From Rotaria macrura (lineage: Eukaryota; Rotifera; Eurotatoria; Philodinida; Philodinidae), in NCBI GenBank assembly GCA_900239685.1, contig OENT01000548.1, forward strand, positions 1-64,000: a stretch of DNA of 64,000 bases. Direction: 5' to 3'. The notes under the pieces were generated by a model, which saw nothing but the letters and a program-made list of their open reading frames with translations, did no database searches and was not told the origin of the DNA. Position numbers and translations under genes: made by a program. This document shows, piece by piece, positions 40,057-51,568 of this stretch; positions within the stretch are counted from its first letter, which is position 1, and each line of letters opens with the position of its first letter.

Positions 40057-41639
40057 AAACTCCAACTTAACTTTCTTTTTACATATGAACATTTCTCTTC
40101 TTTTTTTTGTTTTTTTTTAAATATTATTATTACTAATATAAAACGTAGAGTGATAGTTTCGTTTTGAAATATATCCTAATAACTAATTCATTCTATTTGA
40201 AGAAAAAAAACATTTTTCACGATACCGTCTGACGTCATATTTAACAATCTGTTATATGTGCTACGTTTCGTTACGACTGCTGACAATAAAACAAAATGAA
40301 TCGAACAAATTTCAAGCAAAAATTGGGGATGTTACATGATAGAATAACTAGAAGAAGAGAAGAAAATTCTATAGTAAATAAAATTGAATGTTTTAGACAA
40401 GTGATGGTTTGATATTTCACAAGAATTATTGATAATCCTTCGACAGAACAGAAAGAAAACGATACATCTTCAGTAGTAGTAGCGACTAAATAAAGAGCTT
40501 CTGGTAGAAACGTTGATTCGAATACAGTTCGTTCAATAGCAAAAACCAGAGATAATTTTGTTGTTAAAACGCATACTGTCCGATTGATTGTGCCAGTACA
40601 TGCGATCAAGATGTTGCCCATGGAATTTTAACACCGTATACTAGATGCGTCTTATCAACATTTAAAAAGTCATTATCAATATAATTTACAAGAGTATACC
40701 ATAATTAAATTAAAAAATCCACTGAAAAGAAAGTTATTCAAAAAGGAGCTATGCTTACTGAATAGTGAAGTTCTTAAAAAAGATTCTTTTAAAAATATGT
40801 TTTGTTTTGTCAACAACTGACACATACTAATATGAAGGATATGAGTCTTTGTTTATTGATTTCAAAGGTAGAGAAATAGCTCGTGAAATTTGATAATGAA
40901 AACAAGAAAAACCATTGAAAAACAATAAAAATTGTCACCGATAAAAAAATAGTCTAGATAGAAGTTGAAGATGATTCCAATATCAATGATAACACAAAAA
41001 CCCACAGATACGATTGGAGTCAAATATTGCAACAATATCATTCAATAAAAATATTACATTTCTTGTGTGACTAGAACTCAATAAATTGTCCACCATTGTA
41101 AAGACGCTCATTATTATTCATACGATTAAAAACAGCGTAAACTTCATTTATATGCAATGAAACACTATACAAAGCGAAAGTTCAAAATTTACGCAAATAT
41201 TAAAACATTTTAGATCATACCTATAAGAGTTCCATATGCTGTCTTTCTTTTCGATTAATTATCCGCCTCTTTATCAAAAACAGTATTTTATTCTTTATAA
41301 TTCATAGACATAATGGACTAAATGTTAAGCGTGATCTTCCTCGTAATCAGTCATAAGATAGCGTGTCTCTATATCCGATGTGTCAATCAGACGGATATCA
41401 TGGAATACAATGATATCAATATCATCTCGACATTTCTAAAAACTTTAGATCGAAATTTTTATGGTAGAATAAATCTATGACTTTCAAACTAACAAAAGTG
41501 AAAAAAAAAGTTGTCTATGAAAATATTTTAGCCGTGATGATTAAAATCAAAAATATAATTTACATTCTCGGATTTAAAGCTTCTTTTGTCTCAACTAGAT
41601 TGTATCGGATCTAATGCGTACAAATATCTCGAATAGCTC

Positions 41640-41795
41640 TCAAGTACATATGTGGCGATCGATTAGAGAGAACAAAATAACAACCAATTCTTGTTGTTGC
41701 AATCCTGCTTGACTAGGTAAATGCTGAATAAAAGTTTCGAAAAAATCTGGAGCTGAGCCATCAACTGGAGGATGACAGATTCCATGATCAATACA
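41640..41795 (-). other. Unplaced coding-like segment, possible exon of a decayed gene
   Basis: The minus strand is open for 51 codons after a GCTAG acceptor-like site and ends in TGA. The translation looks natural: CIDHGICHPPVDGSAPDFFE, then FIQHLPSQAGLQQQELVV. Upstream, a separate minus-strand frame at 42085-41882 contains a membrane-segment-like run (SLVWLLLLLIIIAFSIG). The two do not join with clear splice sites. No family recognised. Confidence 0.25.
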
Positions 41796-42359
41796 CTAGC
41801 GAGCATACTGGAGTGAGAATCGTGTGGGAACTATCTTGAAAATTTTTTGAAACCGGCACAGCAGGAAGTATTCTGGTAAGATCAAGAACGAACTATCTCA
41901 TCGACATAAGAAATGCCGATGGAGAATGCAATGATTATGAGCAATAAAAGAAGCCAGACTAATGAGTCAGTCTGTGAATAGTAATTATAGTCACAGATAA
42001 AAAGGCCATCAAACAATTTCAATAAGTAGTTATTCACGTTTATTGGCAGCAGAACTAATGAAACAGGTACGATCAGAATGCACAATCAATAAGAACTTTA
42101 AACCTACGTTGCTACCATGAAAAGTCGTTTGAAGTTGATAGAGTCCACTCATTGTCATCATTTACGAACACTAATGTCAACTCCTCCAACAGTATCACCA
42201 GGTCCTAGTCTCCTTCACCAAGAACCAGAAATACTGATCCATCTACAATAAATGCGATGCCAGCAGCAGTTGATCTCGCACCCCCCTATCAGAACAATTA
42301 TCTTTCAATTTTTGAAAGATACCGGAAGCTCTATCATTGCTCTATCACAAGAACTTGAC

Positions 42360-42560
42360 GGGGTGTGGGTGTGAGTGCAACGATGAAGTGTTAGTGGCGG
42401 TGTAAGTAAGGTTGTGGATGCAGGTGTAAGTATGAAGTTCGACTGTGATTGTGGGTGATTATATGGGTAGGGAATTGGGTATCTTGCAGTGCATGTATAG
42501 AATGTAGATAAGGATGCCGATGTGATCTGGGGGTGGATATAGGTCCGGATGTGGGTTCCT
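42360..42560 (+). repeat. Degenerate TG/G-rich tract, telomere-like
   Basis: About 200 bases in which the plus strand is mostly irregular TGTGGG-, GTGGGT-, GGTGTAAG- and GGATGTGGG-like units. The opposite strand would read as a His/Pro/Thr-rich peptide, as expected from such a repeat rather than from a gene. Confidence 0.45.
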
Positions 42561-43407
42561 TTGAAAAGTATGAGATCTTTATTCCCCGACAGCAATGAAC
42601 AATCCGTACTCATGCCCACAACCACAACCTCATTTTTATATACCGTAAAGAGAAAAGATTAGAATTGCGTCACATAGGAAAGGAAAACATCAAGAAAATG
42701 GTTAGATTCGCTTTATTTCTAGTTTTTATTCGTTAATAATACAACTTCTCTATGACAAAATAAGCAGTGTGTGAGATTAGAATGTAGATTTATTTAAGCA
42801 TTATCATGAAAAAATCGAAGAATAATAAACCTTCACTCCCTAATGATTAGTATTAGTGAAGAACAGTTTGCCTTCCGTCCACTTTGACGAAGGTTTTTAA
42901 CTCATCGTAAATTAAAGTATCTATGTATTGTGTTTTGTATTCATTTTCGTACTACATCAACCTAAGAAGTGATTCACCACCTGAATTATTCTTTTTATGC
43001 AGATAAAAAGAAGTTCTTTTTGTGTCCTTGAAACTTCTTCAATGTATATTAAGACTCTTAACATGTTACGAAAGCTTGTAAACGATTTTAAAAGCTGTGT
43101 TGAAATATTATCAACGACGCCGTTACTAGTAGTTGCTTGTTATTCAGCGTCGTTCTGTGTCAAAGAGTATCAACTAGCAGTGCAGGAAAAACTATAATAC
43201 AACTCCACGTGAGTAGTATTATTCTTTTTTCTTGTAATATACTGTTTTTTACTAAATACGTAAATGCTGAAGGCGACGGAAAGAATTCTTTTTTAATATT
43301 TTGCTTTCCTGTTTACAGCCCTCATTTACATGACTACCTTCCAATATCAAAGAGAAAAATTGTAAAAAAAACGTTTTTACATTTCTAAGTGTACTCCGAA
43401 AAATAAC

Positions 43408-45922
43408 ATGACAGAAGCGATGGATGAGGAAGATTGTGCACATTTAGAAAACATCAAAGCGTTCACTACAACACATACCGATGAACTATCTCTATGTCAA
43501 AAATTAATGAGTCGACTACAAGAAATGAAACCGGCGATAATGCAAACAACAAATGCTGATAAACACTTATGGCTTGAATTTGTTTCTCTGATGCGTGAAA
43601 TTCTTGAACATCCATTATCGGATCTTGAATCATGCTATCTAGAATCTGCTCAAATATTAACACATATCGGAACGATGGACAATTTTGAATCCATGCTAAA
43701 AGAAGAATCTGTAGCTCGCGAGAGCAGTTCTGTATCCTTAGCGTTGCTCAATCAATCCCATTTAAAAAGTTATATTCTTCTTACCAATGAACAACAAATG
43801 TTACCCAGCAATCGACTATATTATATTCATGTTTACTTTCTTTTGATTATTCTTGCGCAAACAGTTTACTATACTGCAGTTGCTGCAGTAGATGATCGTG
43901 AAAAAATTGAAAATGACGTTGATCTTTTTACACAACTTCTAGATCATATTGATCAAAGTATATCTGAACATCATAAAAAAAAGACTAAACAACCATTTGG
44001 ATTAGGAGATATCAATGAAAGTATTCTTAGCCTTTTCTGGAATTTAGCAGATCAAACTATACTTGTTCCAACATTGCTCAAATGTGATATTGCAAAGAAT
44101 GCAGTCTCCTGGCTTTCTCAATCGAAGCAATTGACAGAAAACAGTCGACGACCACTAATCAGTATTATTCACAATATAGCAAGGCACGATGATGGAGCTG
44201 ATGAACTTAACAAGTACGATGCAATTGATGCTATCAAAAAATATCAGAAAAAGTAAGTTACACAATCGAATATCAATTTTACAATACATGTGCAATATCT
44301 GTCGATATTTAGTGAAGTAGAAAAAACAGATTCACGAATACTCATAGCTTCTATGGCTCTAGCACTTCTTTCGACGCCTGAACAACTCAAAAGCGACAAG
44401 AAAGGCATGAATGTAGTAATAAATCAATTATTACAATTAGTCATCAATGCTGCCAAAGGTGAACAATATCGACATGATGGTTTTCATGTCAGTGAACCAT
44501 TGGCAGTCTTAGTAAAGATATTTGTTATCGAAGAACGTACACTTGACTATGCACTATGTCATGCTGAAACAGAACCATCATCGGATATGTCGTCGAGGAT
44601 CAATATATTCGTTTCATTACTATTCAAATTTAGTCAAGCATTGAAAGGAACGAGTCGACTTGAACAATTTACTCTCATTGCCATATTTAACATTCTATGG
44701 AGTATATCATTTCAGCCGAATTATGCATCGGAACTAATAAAAAATGAACAATTAATATCAACAATCAAAAATTTTATTGAGGAAAATTATGAACGAAAAA
44801 TTCTAGAACAATACAAGCCACGATCAATGGAAGGTATCAAAGAAGCAGCTCATGGTATTCTTCATAATCTTATAATTGACCATCAAATTGAAACGACAAA
44901 CGATAAAAAAAACGGCACTCTCGATGTTCACGTATCGAATCCATCGAAAGAGTAAGAGAACATGTTTCTCATCTCTTAAATAGTATTTCATATATTCAAT
45001 TATTGCATATTCTAGTCTAGGTAGCAAACCATGGATTATGATTAGTTATTGTCATGATAATAATCCATTTTGTGATAAAGTACTTAAGTATCTATATCAA
45101 CGTACTGATACATTTGAAATATGGATCGATCGAACTCACTGCCAGACAGTATCGGATTTATGGGAGTCGATTGCTGACGGAATGGAACGAGCATGTGTTA
45201 TCGTTTGTCTTGTTTCAAGTCAATATTTTGAAAGTAAATCATGTAGAAAAGAATTCATCTATGCAGCGGATACATTGAAGAAAACGATCGTACCTGTACT
45301 GTTAGAAAATTTTAAGCCTAAAGGATGGCTTGGTAAGTGATAGAATCATTGATACATTTGTCGATTATTTATTCATGTGTTAGGTATTCGCATACCCGAT
45401 ATGAAATATGTTCGCTTTCGAGATATCAATATACCTGAGCAAGCTAAAATGACTGAACTAATGAATACAATTCTTCTATCACTCGGAGCATCGACATCGA
45501 TGGTGTCTGACAAACTTCCACCACAAATACAAAACAAGTCTGTAATACTGTCTACTAATATTCCTACCGAAGACACGTCTATTCTTCGTCCATTCAATCA
45601 ATGGACATCAACAGGTAATGATATCGCCACATGGTTTGCACATCATCGTATATCGGACAGAATTCGTGATCTATTCGACTTTCAAAATGGTAAAGAAATG
45701 CTTGATTATGCTGAATTACTGATCAAAGATCGTGACAAACAACTGAATATTTATGCAAAAATATTTTCTGAGAAATACAATGATTGCGAAATGCCGCCAC
45801 ATGAATTTTATCGATTTGCAACAGCTCTGGAAGAATTACTTAAACATAATCGTCCTTCATCGGCAACTCGTAATAAAAACTCATTAACATCAACCAAATC
45901 AAGTACTTGCATCATATTGTAA
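43408..45922 (+). CDS. TIR-domain protein with helical N-terminal region, SAM-like C-terminus and CaaX box
   Basis: Four exons (43408-44252, 44313-44951, 45016-45332, 45384-45922) join in phase to 779 residues. Residues 1-490 are all-helical and armadillo/HEAT-like in character, with repeated amphipathic helices such as LASMALALLSTPEQ-type segments and a LVPTLLKCDIAKNAVSWL stretch. A TIR domain covers about 499-640: KPWIMISYCHDNN (strand A), FEIWIDRTHCQTVSDLW (BB loop), ACVIVCLVSSQYFES, SCRKEF and KTIVPVLLENF. Glu574 in CRKE sits where NAD-cleaving TIR domains such as SARM1 have their catalytic Glu. Residues about 680-760 resemble a SAM domain (DIATWFAHHRISDRIRDLF). The protein ends CIIL, a CaaX motif favouring geranylgeranylation, which would tether it to membranes. 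SARM1 has ARM-SAM-SAM-TIR order; here TIR precedes the SAM-like part. Probable role in innate immunity or NAD signalling, inferred only. Confidence 0.85.
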
Positions 45923-46504
45923 ACATTTAGCATAAGAATGTGAACGATTGCAATCCTACACTAACCATCTACATAGCATCTACACGATTGACGACCTTTA
46001 AAAGAAAGTCGTTCTAACTCATTATCACATGATATTCTCAGTTCGAACATTTGTGTGCAAATAGGATACGTCCAATCATCGTTTGAGACTGTTATTCTAT
46101 AAGTCGTTACTTAAACCAGTGATAAAGATATTTATACTAAACGCTTGATATCTATCAACTTTCTTTCTTTTTCTACAGATTATTGCTAAGTCTATTCTTC
46201 TGATATTTAAACTGTATCAATATTCATATTACTTGTGATTTTTTCTTTTGTTTACATGTTTTCTTTTGTTCATTTCTTTTTCATGAACAATATGAAATAT
46301 TTAGAAGTGCATCACTTTCAGTAAGAATAAGATCAGCGAATGTACTTAAGCTTGTTTTAGTTTCATTGAATTTCGTTAAAATATACTTCATTTAGTATTC
46401 TATGAAATTCTATTGCTTGACGGTATAATTCGTACGTAATTATCAAGTATTAAGAGAAGGCTGACGAAATCACCTCACAACTTCCCTAGGAATGGGGCGC
46501 CGAA

Positions 46505-47192
46505 ATCACTTTGATCTTTGATTTAACTGCGTCCAATACAAGGTCTAACCAAACCATAATGAAGTCCAAAGTATTCGTTCTTTCTGACTTGCCTGTATAT
46601 TATGCCAGCGTATCCAGTAATACACCGGTTGGCACCTGGTAAAACAGTTAGTCTTCAAAAGGGTATTCTTAGTATTTTGAAATTTTTTTTGCATCAATTC
46701 ATTCATTCAAACTTCGTGAATGTGTTGAAAGACGCCAGAAATGTTTCCGCTATAAAATGTAGCATAATTCATTCGATTATGTAGCGACATCTGTCCATTG
46801 ATAATATCAATTGATATATTCGGACAAAAGTGACAATTGGTTAACATGAAAACTCTTTCACATTTTGACTATAAACACGTGGACTCCTGCCATCTCAGAG
46901 TAGTTGATACCTTTTATTAAAGCCCTTGAAAGTCTATATCTGATAAAGTATTACTTCAGAGACAAAAATACCAGTGAAAATTGTTAGTCAATACCATAAA
47001 GTTTGAAAGTGATGGCCATCTGTATTCATTCGGATCCAAGATCAACTGAATATATTTTACAAGTTTGCCCAAATCCAAAATATAATTCCAGATTCGGAAG
47101 CAATACAAAACGTTGACCGTAAAGGTACCAATTTATTGATCTAAAGTTAACTAAGTCGAAATAAATCCTATAGAATGCCAACATTTTGAGTA
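46505..47192 (+). repeat. Left arm of a large inverted repeat
   Basis: This segment matches the reverse complement of about 50703-51277 along its length, with indels. Shared islands include AGTGATGGCCATCTG, GTTAACTAAGTCGAA and CAAACCATMATDAAGTCCAA (ambiguity codes mark differences). Identity is roughly 70-75% by eye. It is either one terminal repeat of a 4.8-kb element or one of two inverted copies of a repeat. Confidence 0.75.
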
Positions 47193-48599
47193 TGTGTAAA
47201 ACCATATAGTGAACAGAGCTGGCAACAGGGCACTTGTTTCCGGTCCTGCCTATAGCCTAGCCTGCAGACTTGGCATACTCGAAACCAAAAGATAGTGGAT
47301 GCTTCTTTTTATAACACTTACCCATTCGGTTCAGTATTTAGTCATCATGTTGAAGATTAATGTGGCTGTTTATTTCTGTTTTTAAGGGAATTCCCTTTCC
47401 TGAGCCGAAATTTTCAAATTTTTCGTTTCTTGTTTTCTTCTGCTGTATATGTGCTTAGAAGTGTACTCTATCTATTGGTGATGTTTTGAGAATTCAATTG
47501 TTACCTTACAATAAAAAAATCGAAAATACAAATCGATTACCGTAGATGTATAGGACGTTTATCTTTCTTATGGGGTTCTCTTGAACCTCGTTTTTAAGTA
47601 AAAATTGACGAAATTGCCCCGTTTCTCGAGCATAATATATTTGATCTAGCTGAAATTTTTTCTACAAGTACCAAATAATGTTACTAGTACCAATTTTGTT
47701 TTTATTTAAAAAGTATTTCTGCGCTGAACTTTGAAAGGTCTTACGAATGAAGCGCTATTCAAACAACTTTTTTATTCAAAAGGGATGAGAGAGAAAGAAT
47801 TCAAAGCAATAGGCACCCTGAAGTGCTTCTAGTGTCTGTAACAACTTTTCAGCTCTTTCGAACATACAGCAGCTGAGAAGCTGGGCGTTTAGGGAGGCAA
47901 TTTTTAGTCCTTGTGAACCCGATATTTTCTTTGAACAAGCATTTTGGAAGCGTGAGTTCATGAAAACGTGTAAACTATTGATTCAGATCTATCTACTCGG
48001 AATTTTTCAAACATTTTTGATGAGCCACTCTTAAAATTTTCTGCAAAGGGGAAGGCATACCTTTACTAAAAAAAATTTTACCAATGTGTCCTATATATTA
48101 GAAAATAAAAAAAAACTGAATTAACACCACTAACACTTCACAAAAGAAACAACCACTATTAGACAACTTCAATAGGTAACGTCATTTTCCATATAATCTA
48201 AACAAAATCAATTGAAATGACTGTCAGTTTTTACTGAATTCATCGTATTTTTGCTAATAAAAGGTGAAAATTCAATCACTACTTTGTCTTCGTTTTATTT
48301 TAGTCTTTTTCATTGTATCTATCGCGATAATCGTTGGAGTAAATCCAGTTCGATCGTGATTTTCTTTCTGTTTTCTTAATAGTATAAGTTGGACTATTGC
48401 GACATTTAGTATAACATTGCGCAGATCAAATCATTCTAAGTCAAATTTGAGCAGGCTGAACAGTTCAGACCGTTCTGATCTGGTCACCATCGTCCTTGTC
48501 TGATGCAGGGCAAGCTAAAATCTCAAAACTCAGCCTGGCCTGGCCGGTTGGCAGCGCTGATAGTGAATCTTGCCATGACACGCCTATAACCCAAGCAGA

Positions 48600-49805
48600 C
48601 AAAAAGCTTTTCAAAAAGGCGTTCAAGCCCCCGAAATTGGACGGAAAATCGAGAAAAGGGGATGGGTTTGGATGGCAATTGGGGTTCCTGATTTTGTGTG
48701 GAAAACACTCATTTCCCCACCCTCTAGTGCGTTTAATCGCGTTTTCAGCCAAGACACGCTTCCCATGTGTTTCATTAGGGTGAAATTGCGACCTAGTTAC
48801 GGTGAAAAATACAGTTACGCATAACTGCATCCGAGTTTTGCGCAATTATGGGTCACAATTGCGTCGCATTTGATACGAGAGATCACATAGATTAGGTTAT
48901 GATTTTATTTGTATTTTTAATGTGAGTTTAAAAAATTTTTCTGCAGACAACATAGAAAACTTAAAATTATAAAATTAAAATTTTTATAAACAATGCTAAA
49001 TTTCAAAAATTAAGAAAAATATCTAGAAAAATCAAAAATTAAGATCTGAAAATGCTTCAAAAATTTAACAAATAAAAGAAAAAGAATTTTATTAGAAAAA
49101 TTGTAAATAATTTTATAAAAAAGAGGAAAATTTCAAAAATTGAAAAACTAAAAGAATTTAAATCGAGAAAAATTTCAAAAAAAATGTAACTATGCATTCT
49201 ACTGTTTATAGTAGAATGACTTATGAACGAAAGTGTGACGAGCACTGCTATTTATACTGATTTTCTGTGGCTAAGTATTAGTGCTCGAGTGCGGCCAATT
49301 ATAAATAAGGAGGAATCATTTATAACTGATCAGTTGCCGTTACAACGGGACGTACGATGTGATCCTTGGACGCAGTTACGTTGATCTGCGTTGCAGTAAG
49401 CGTAGTTTCTGATAGAGACGTTTACCGCGATGAATACGGCGTAGTTGCGCATAACTGCCACGTAAAATTGCCCCTTTGCGCGTAACTGCGGCACAGTTGC
49501 TAAAAAAAAGGCGACATGGGTTGTAAATGCATAAAAAAAAGAGAAATAGTGGTCACCTTATTAATGCTTAAAAAATCTTATTATGATCCCGTCATTTATA
49601 ACGACTATGCAAAAATCGAGCACTATTTCTCTTTTTTTATGCATTTACAAGCGTGTTTTCACTGAAAACGCTATTCAATGCACAAGAAGATAGGGAAATG
49701 AGCGTTTTTCACTCACAATTGGGAACGTCGATTGCCATTCAAACTCGGCCACTTTTCTCGATTGTCTGTTCATTTTCGGGTGCTTAAACATGCTTTTATA
49801 AAAGT
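48600..49805. mobile_element. Inverted-repeat element of 1.2 kb interrupted by another element
   Basis: 48600-48775 pairs with the reverse complement of about 49640-49805 (shared islands include AATCGAGAAAAG, GGCAAT, CTCATTTCCC and GCGTTTTCAG). The inner part carries several copies of motifs like GCGCATAACTGC in both orientations. It is GC-richer than its flanks and encodes no recognisable protein. A 130-bp palindromic element at 49521-49650 sits inside the right arm. Confidence 0.7.
49521..49650. mobile_element. Palindromic MITE inserted in a larger element
   Basis: The ends are near-perfect 30-31-bp inverted repeats, TTGTAAATGCATAAAAAA and onward, differing by one A. The flanks read CATGGG on the left and GCGTG on the right. 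The uninterrupted left arm of the host element (48756-48768, reverse strand) reads CATGGGAAGCGTG, giving an apparent empty site and so fixing this as the later insertion. Confidence 0.85.
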
Positions 49806-50248
49806 TGTGTGTGCTTGAGATAGTTTTTAAATAAAAAGCATTAGCAGTAAGAGTTCTGCTTTATTTAGAATCCCTGGAGTTTTAGCTTCAAAATGTGCTC
49901 CATTCAGCTTTTTATAATTTTGTTTTATTCTTGACAAAATCGAACTTTTCTGAATACTAGTCGAAAACACATGATAAATTATAAAAACTATGACCATGTA
50001 TGAATGCTTCTATCACCATAGGTTATTCTGATAATAAAATGATTTACAGATTTGGAATAGGCGTGAAAAACTACAATGTAATCAAGGATATTTTTGAAAA
50101 ATGTTTTTTCTATGGACAACTGACCTGGCGCCTCTTTCAAGCATTAATTCCGAAAATGTTTATACCTGCACTTTATTGCCCCGCGCCCCCGCTATTTCAG
50201 TTTTTTGCAGAAAAGTATTTATTTCGAAAGACATCTAATTAGACGCAT

Positions 50249-50500
50249 GCTTGTACAGTGTGAAAAATAACACCGCATATTAATATACTCTGTAAGAGTT
50301 TATGGAAATGCAACGTATAATAAACACTTTTGCCGTTTATGAAAGTTTTCATAAAGCTGTTAGGCTTTTTTAACCACGATCATAAACCCTCGAAGGGTTT
50401 ATCAAAACTTTCATAGGCGGAAAAGGGTTTATTATACGTTGTATTTTCATAAACCCTTAAAGGGGATATTAATGTGCGCTTTTTTTTACAATGTACGCTG
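50249..50500. mobile_element. Fold-back element of about 250 bp
   Basis: The left half pairs with the reverse complement of the right half almost to the centre: CAACGTATAATAAAC against GTTTATTATACGTTG, and AAGTTTTCATAAA-like segments around the middle. The outer ends, TGTACAGTGTGAAAAA and the right-hand TTTTACAATGTACG, also pair. No coding content. Confidence 0.75.
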
Positions 50501-50702
50501 ATTCATAATATATTAATCATTTTGTTATCAGAATTGCTTTTGATAACAAAAGCACCAATGGAAAATCGCTTGTTTAACACATCGATATGAGTTCTCGACC
50601 AACATGAAAAGAAAACCGATTTGCTCAACAATAAAACATTGCGTTTCCTATTTAGTGATTAGGTAGGCATATCAAAACGTATCGGAATATAGGCTTTCAG
50701 GC

Positions 50703-51277
50703 GTAATCAAAGTATTGATATTCCATAGGATATTCTTCGACTTAGTTAACTTTACACAAATCAATTAATGCCGTTAGAGTCAACTTTTGTGTTGGTATTG
50801 CATCTGCAATTATATTTTGCATTCACGCAAACTGCAGATGGCCATCACTTTCGAACTTAATGGCATAGACTTACTAATTTTCGCTTGTATTTTGGTCTCA
50901 AAAATAATATCTTATTAGCTGCAGAATTTCAAGAGCTTTCATAAAATATATAAACTATATTGACATGGAAGGAGTCAACGTGCCTACAGCAAAAATACTA
51001 TAACCCGTTCTCATATCAGCCAATTGTTTGATAGAGAAAATATACCTGCATCTTTTGAGATGTTTTCAAATTCAAATAAAGAAACAGAAACACAGAAAAG
51101 TAAACAATACTAATGGCACCTTAAATATTTCACTTTTTGACCAAGGATAATTAGGGCTTATAACTTGCATACGCTGACATTTTTCACAGGCAAATTAGAA
51201 AGGCCTGATCTATTTGGACTTAATGATGGTTTGACTAAATCTTTCATTGGAAACAGTTAAATCCGAAATCAAAATTT
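50703..51277 (-). repeat. Right arm of a large inverted repeat
   Basis: Reverse-complement partner of 46505-47192. It lacks short stretches present in the left arm, which accounts for its being about 110 bp shorter. The 3.5 kb between the arms contains further inverted-repeat elements and no transposase. Confidence 0.75.
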
Positions 51278-51568
51278 TACAAGCTGCCGGTTTGTTTGGA
51301 GGTTTTACGGACAGTCTCTTATGATACATTTCTAACGATTTTTTTCGTGACTTCTAATCTTTGTCAATATTTTATAATCTATCGATAGAATAACGTTCAA
51401 GAATCTAAAATGAAGATCCTACTAGTTTAAATTAAAAAAAACAGTCATTAAAGCGATTGTTGAGTATGAAATTTTCTAGTGTTCCCTCTTGAATATAGCT
51501 GTATTATACGTAACCATTTTTTCACTGAATACTTACACACCATTGAATGTTTCTATAGTCTGCAACAG

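Larger units (their letters stand above)
40057..43407. other. Intergenic DNA with coding-like fragments
   Basis: No complete gene is supported. A minus-strand open segment at 41640-41795 is described separately. A plus-strand stretch around 42180-42360 reads as Pro/Ser-rich (SPSPRTRNTDPST, then DLAPPYQNN) but carries a stop in the middle. 40296-40620 is open on both strands without a recognisable product. 42360-42560 holds TG/G-rich telomere-like DNA. Confidence 0.35.

Noticed and set aside
40271..40621. 116-residue minus-strand frame
   Set aside because: The opposite strand is similarly open and reads as a basic, Arg/Lys-rich peptide; neither has a recognised domain or splice support.
42305..42625. 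Minus-strand frame rich in His, Thr, Pro and Tyr
   Set aside because: It is a translation of the degenerate TG/G-rich repeat tract, not a protein gene.
48465..48845. Overlapping open frames on both strands at 48.5-48.8 kb
   Set aside because: They fall in the less AT-rich arm of an inverted-repeat element, where stop codons are rarer on every frame; no transposase-like motif is present.
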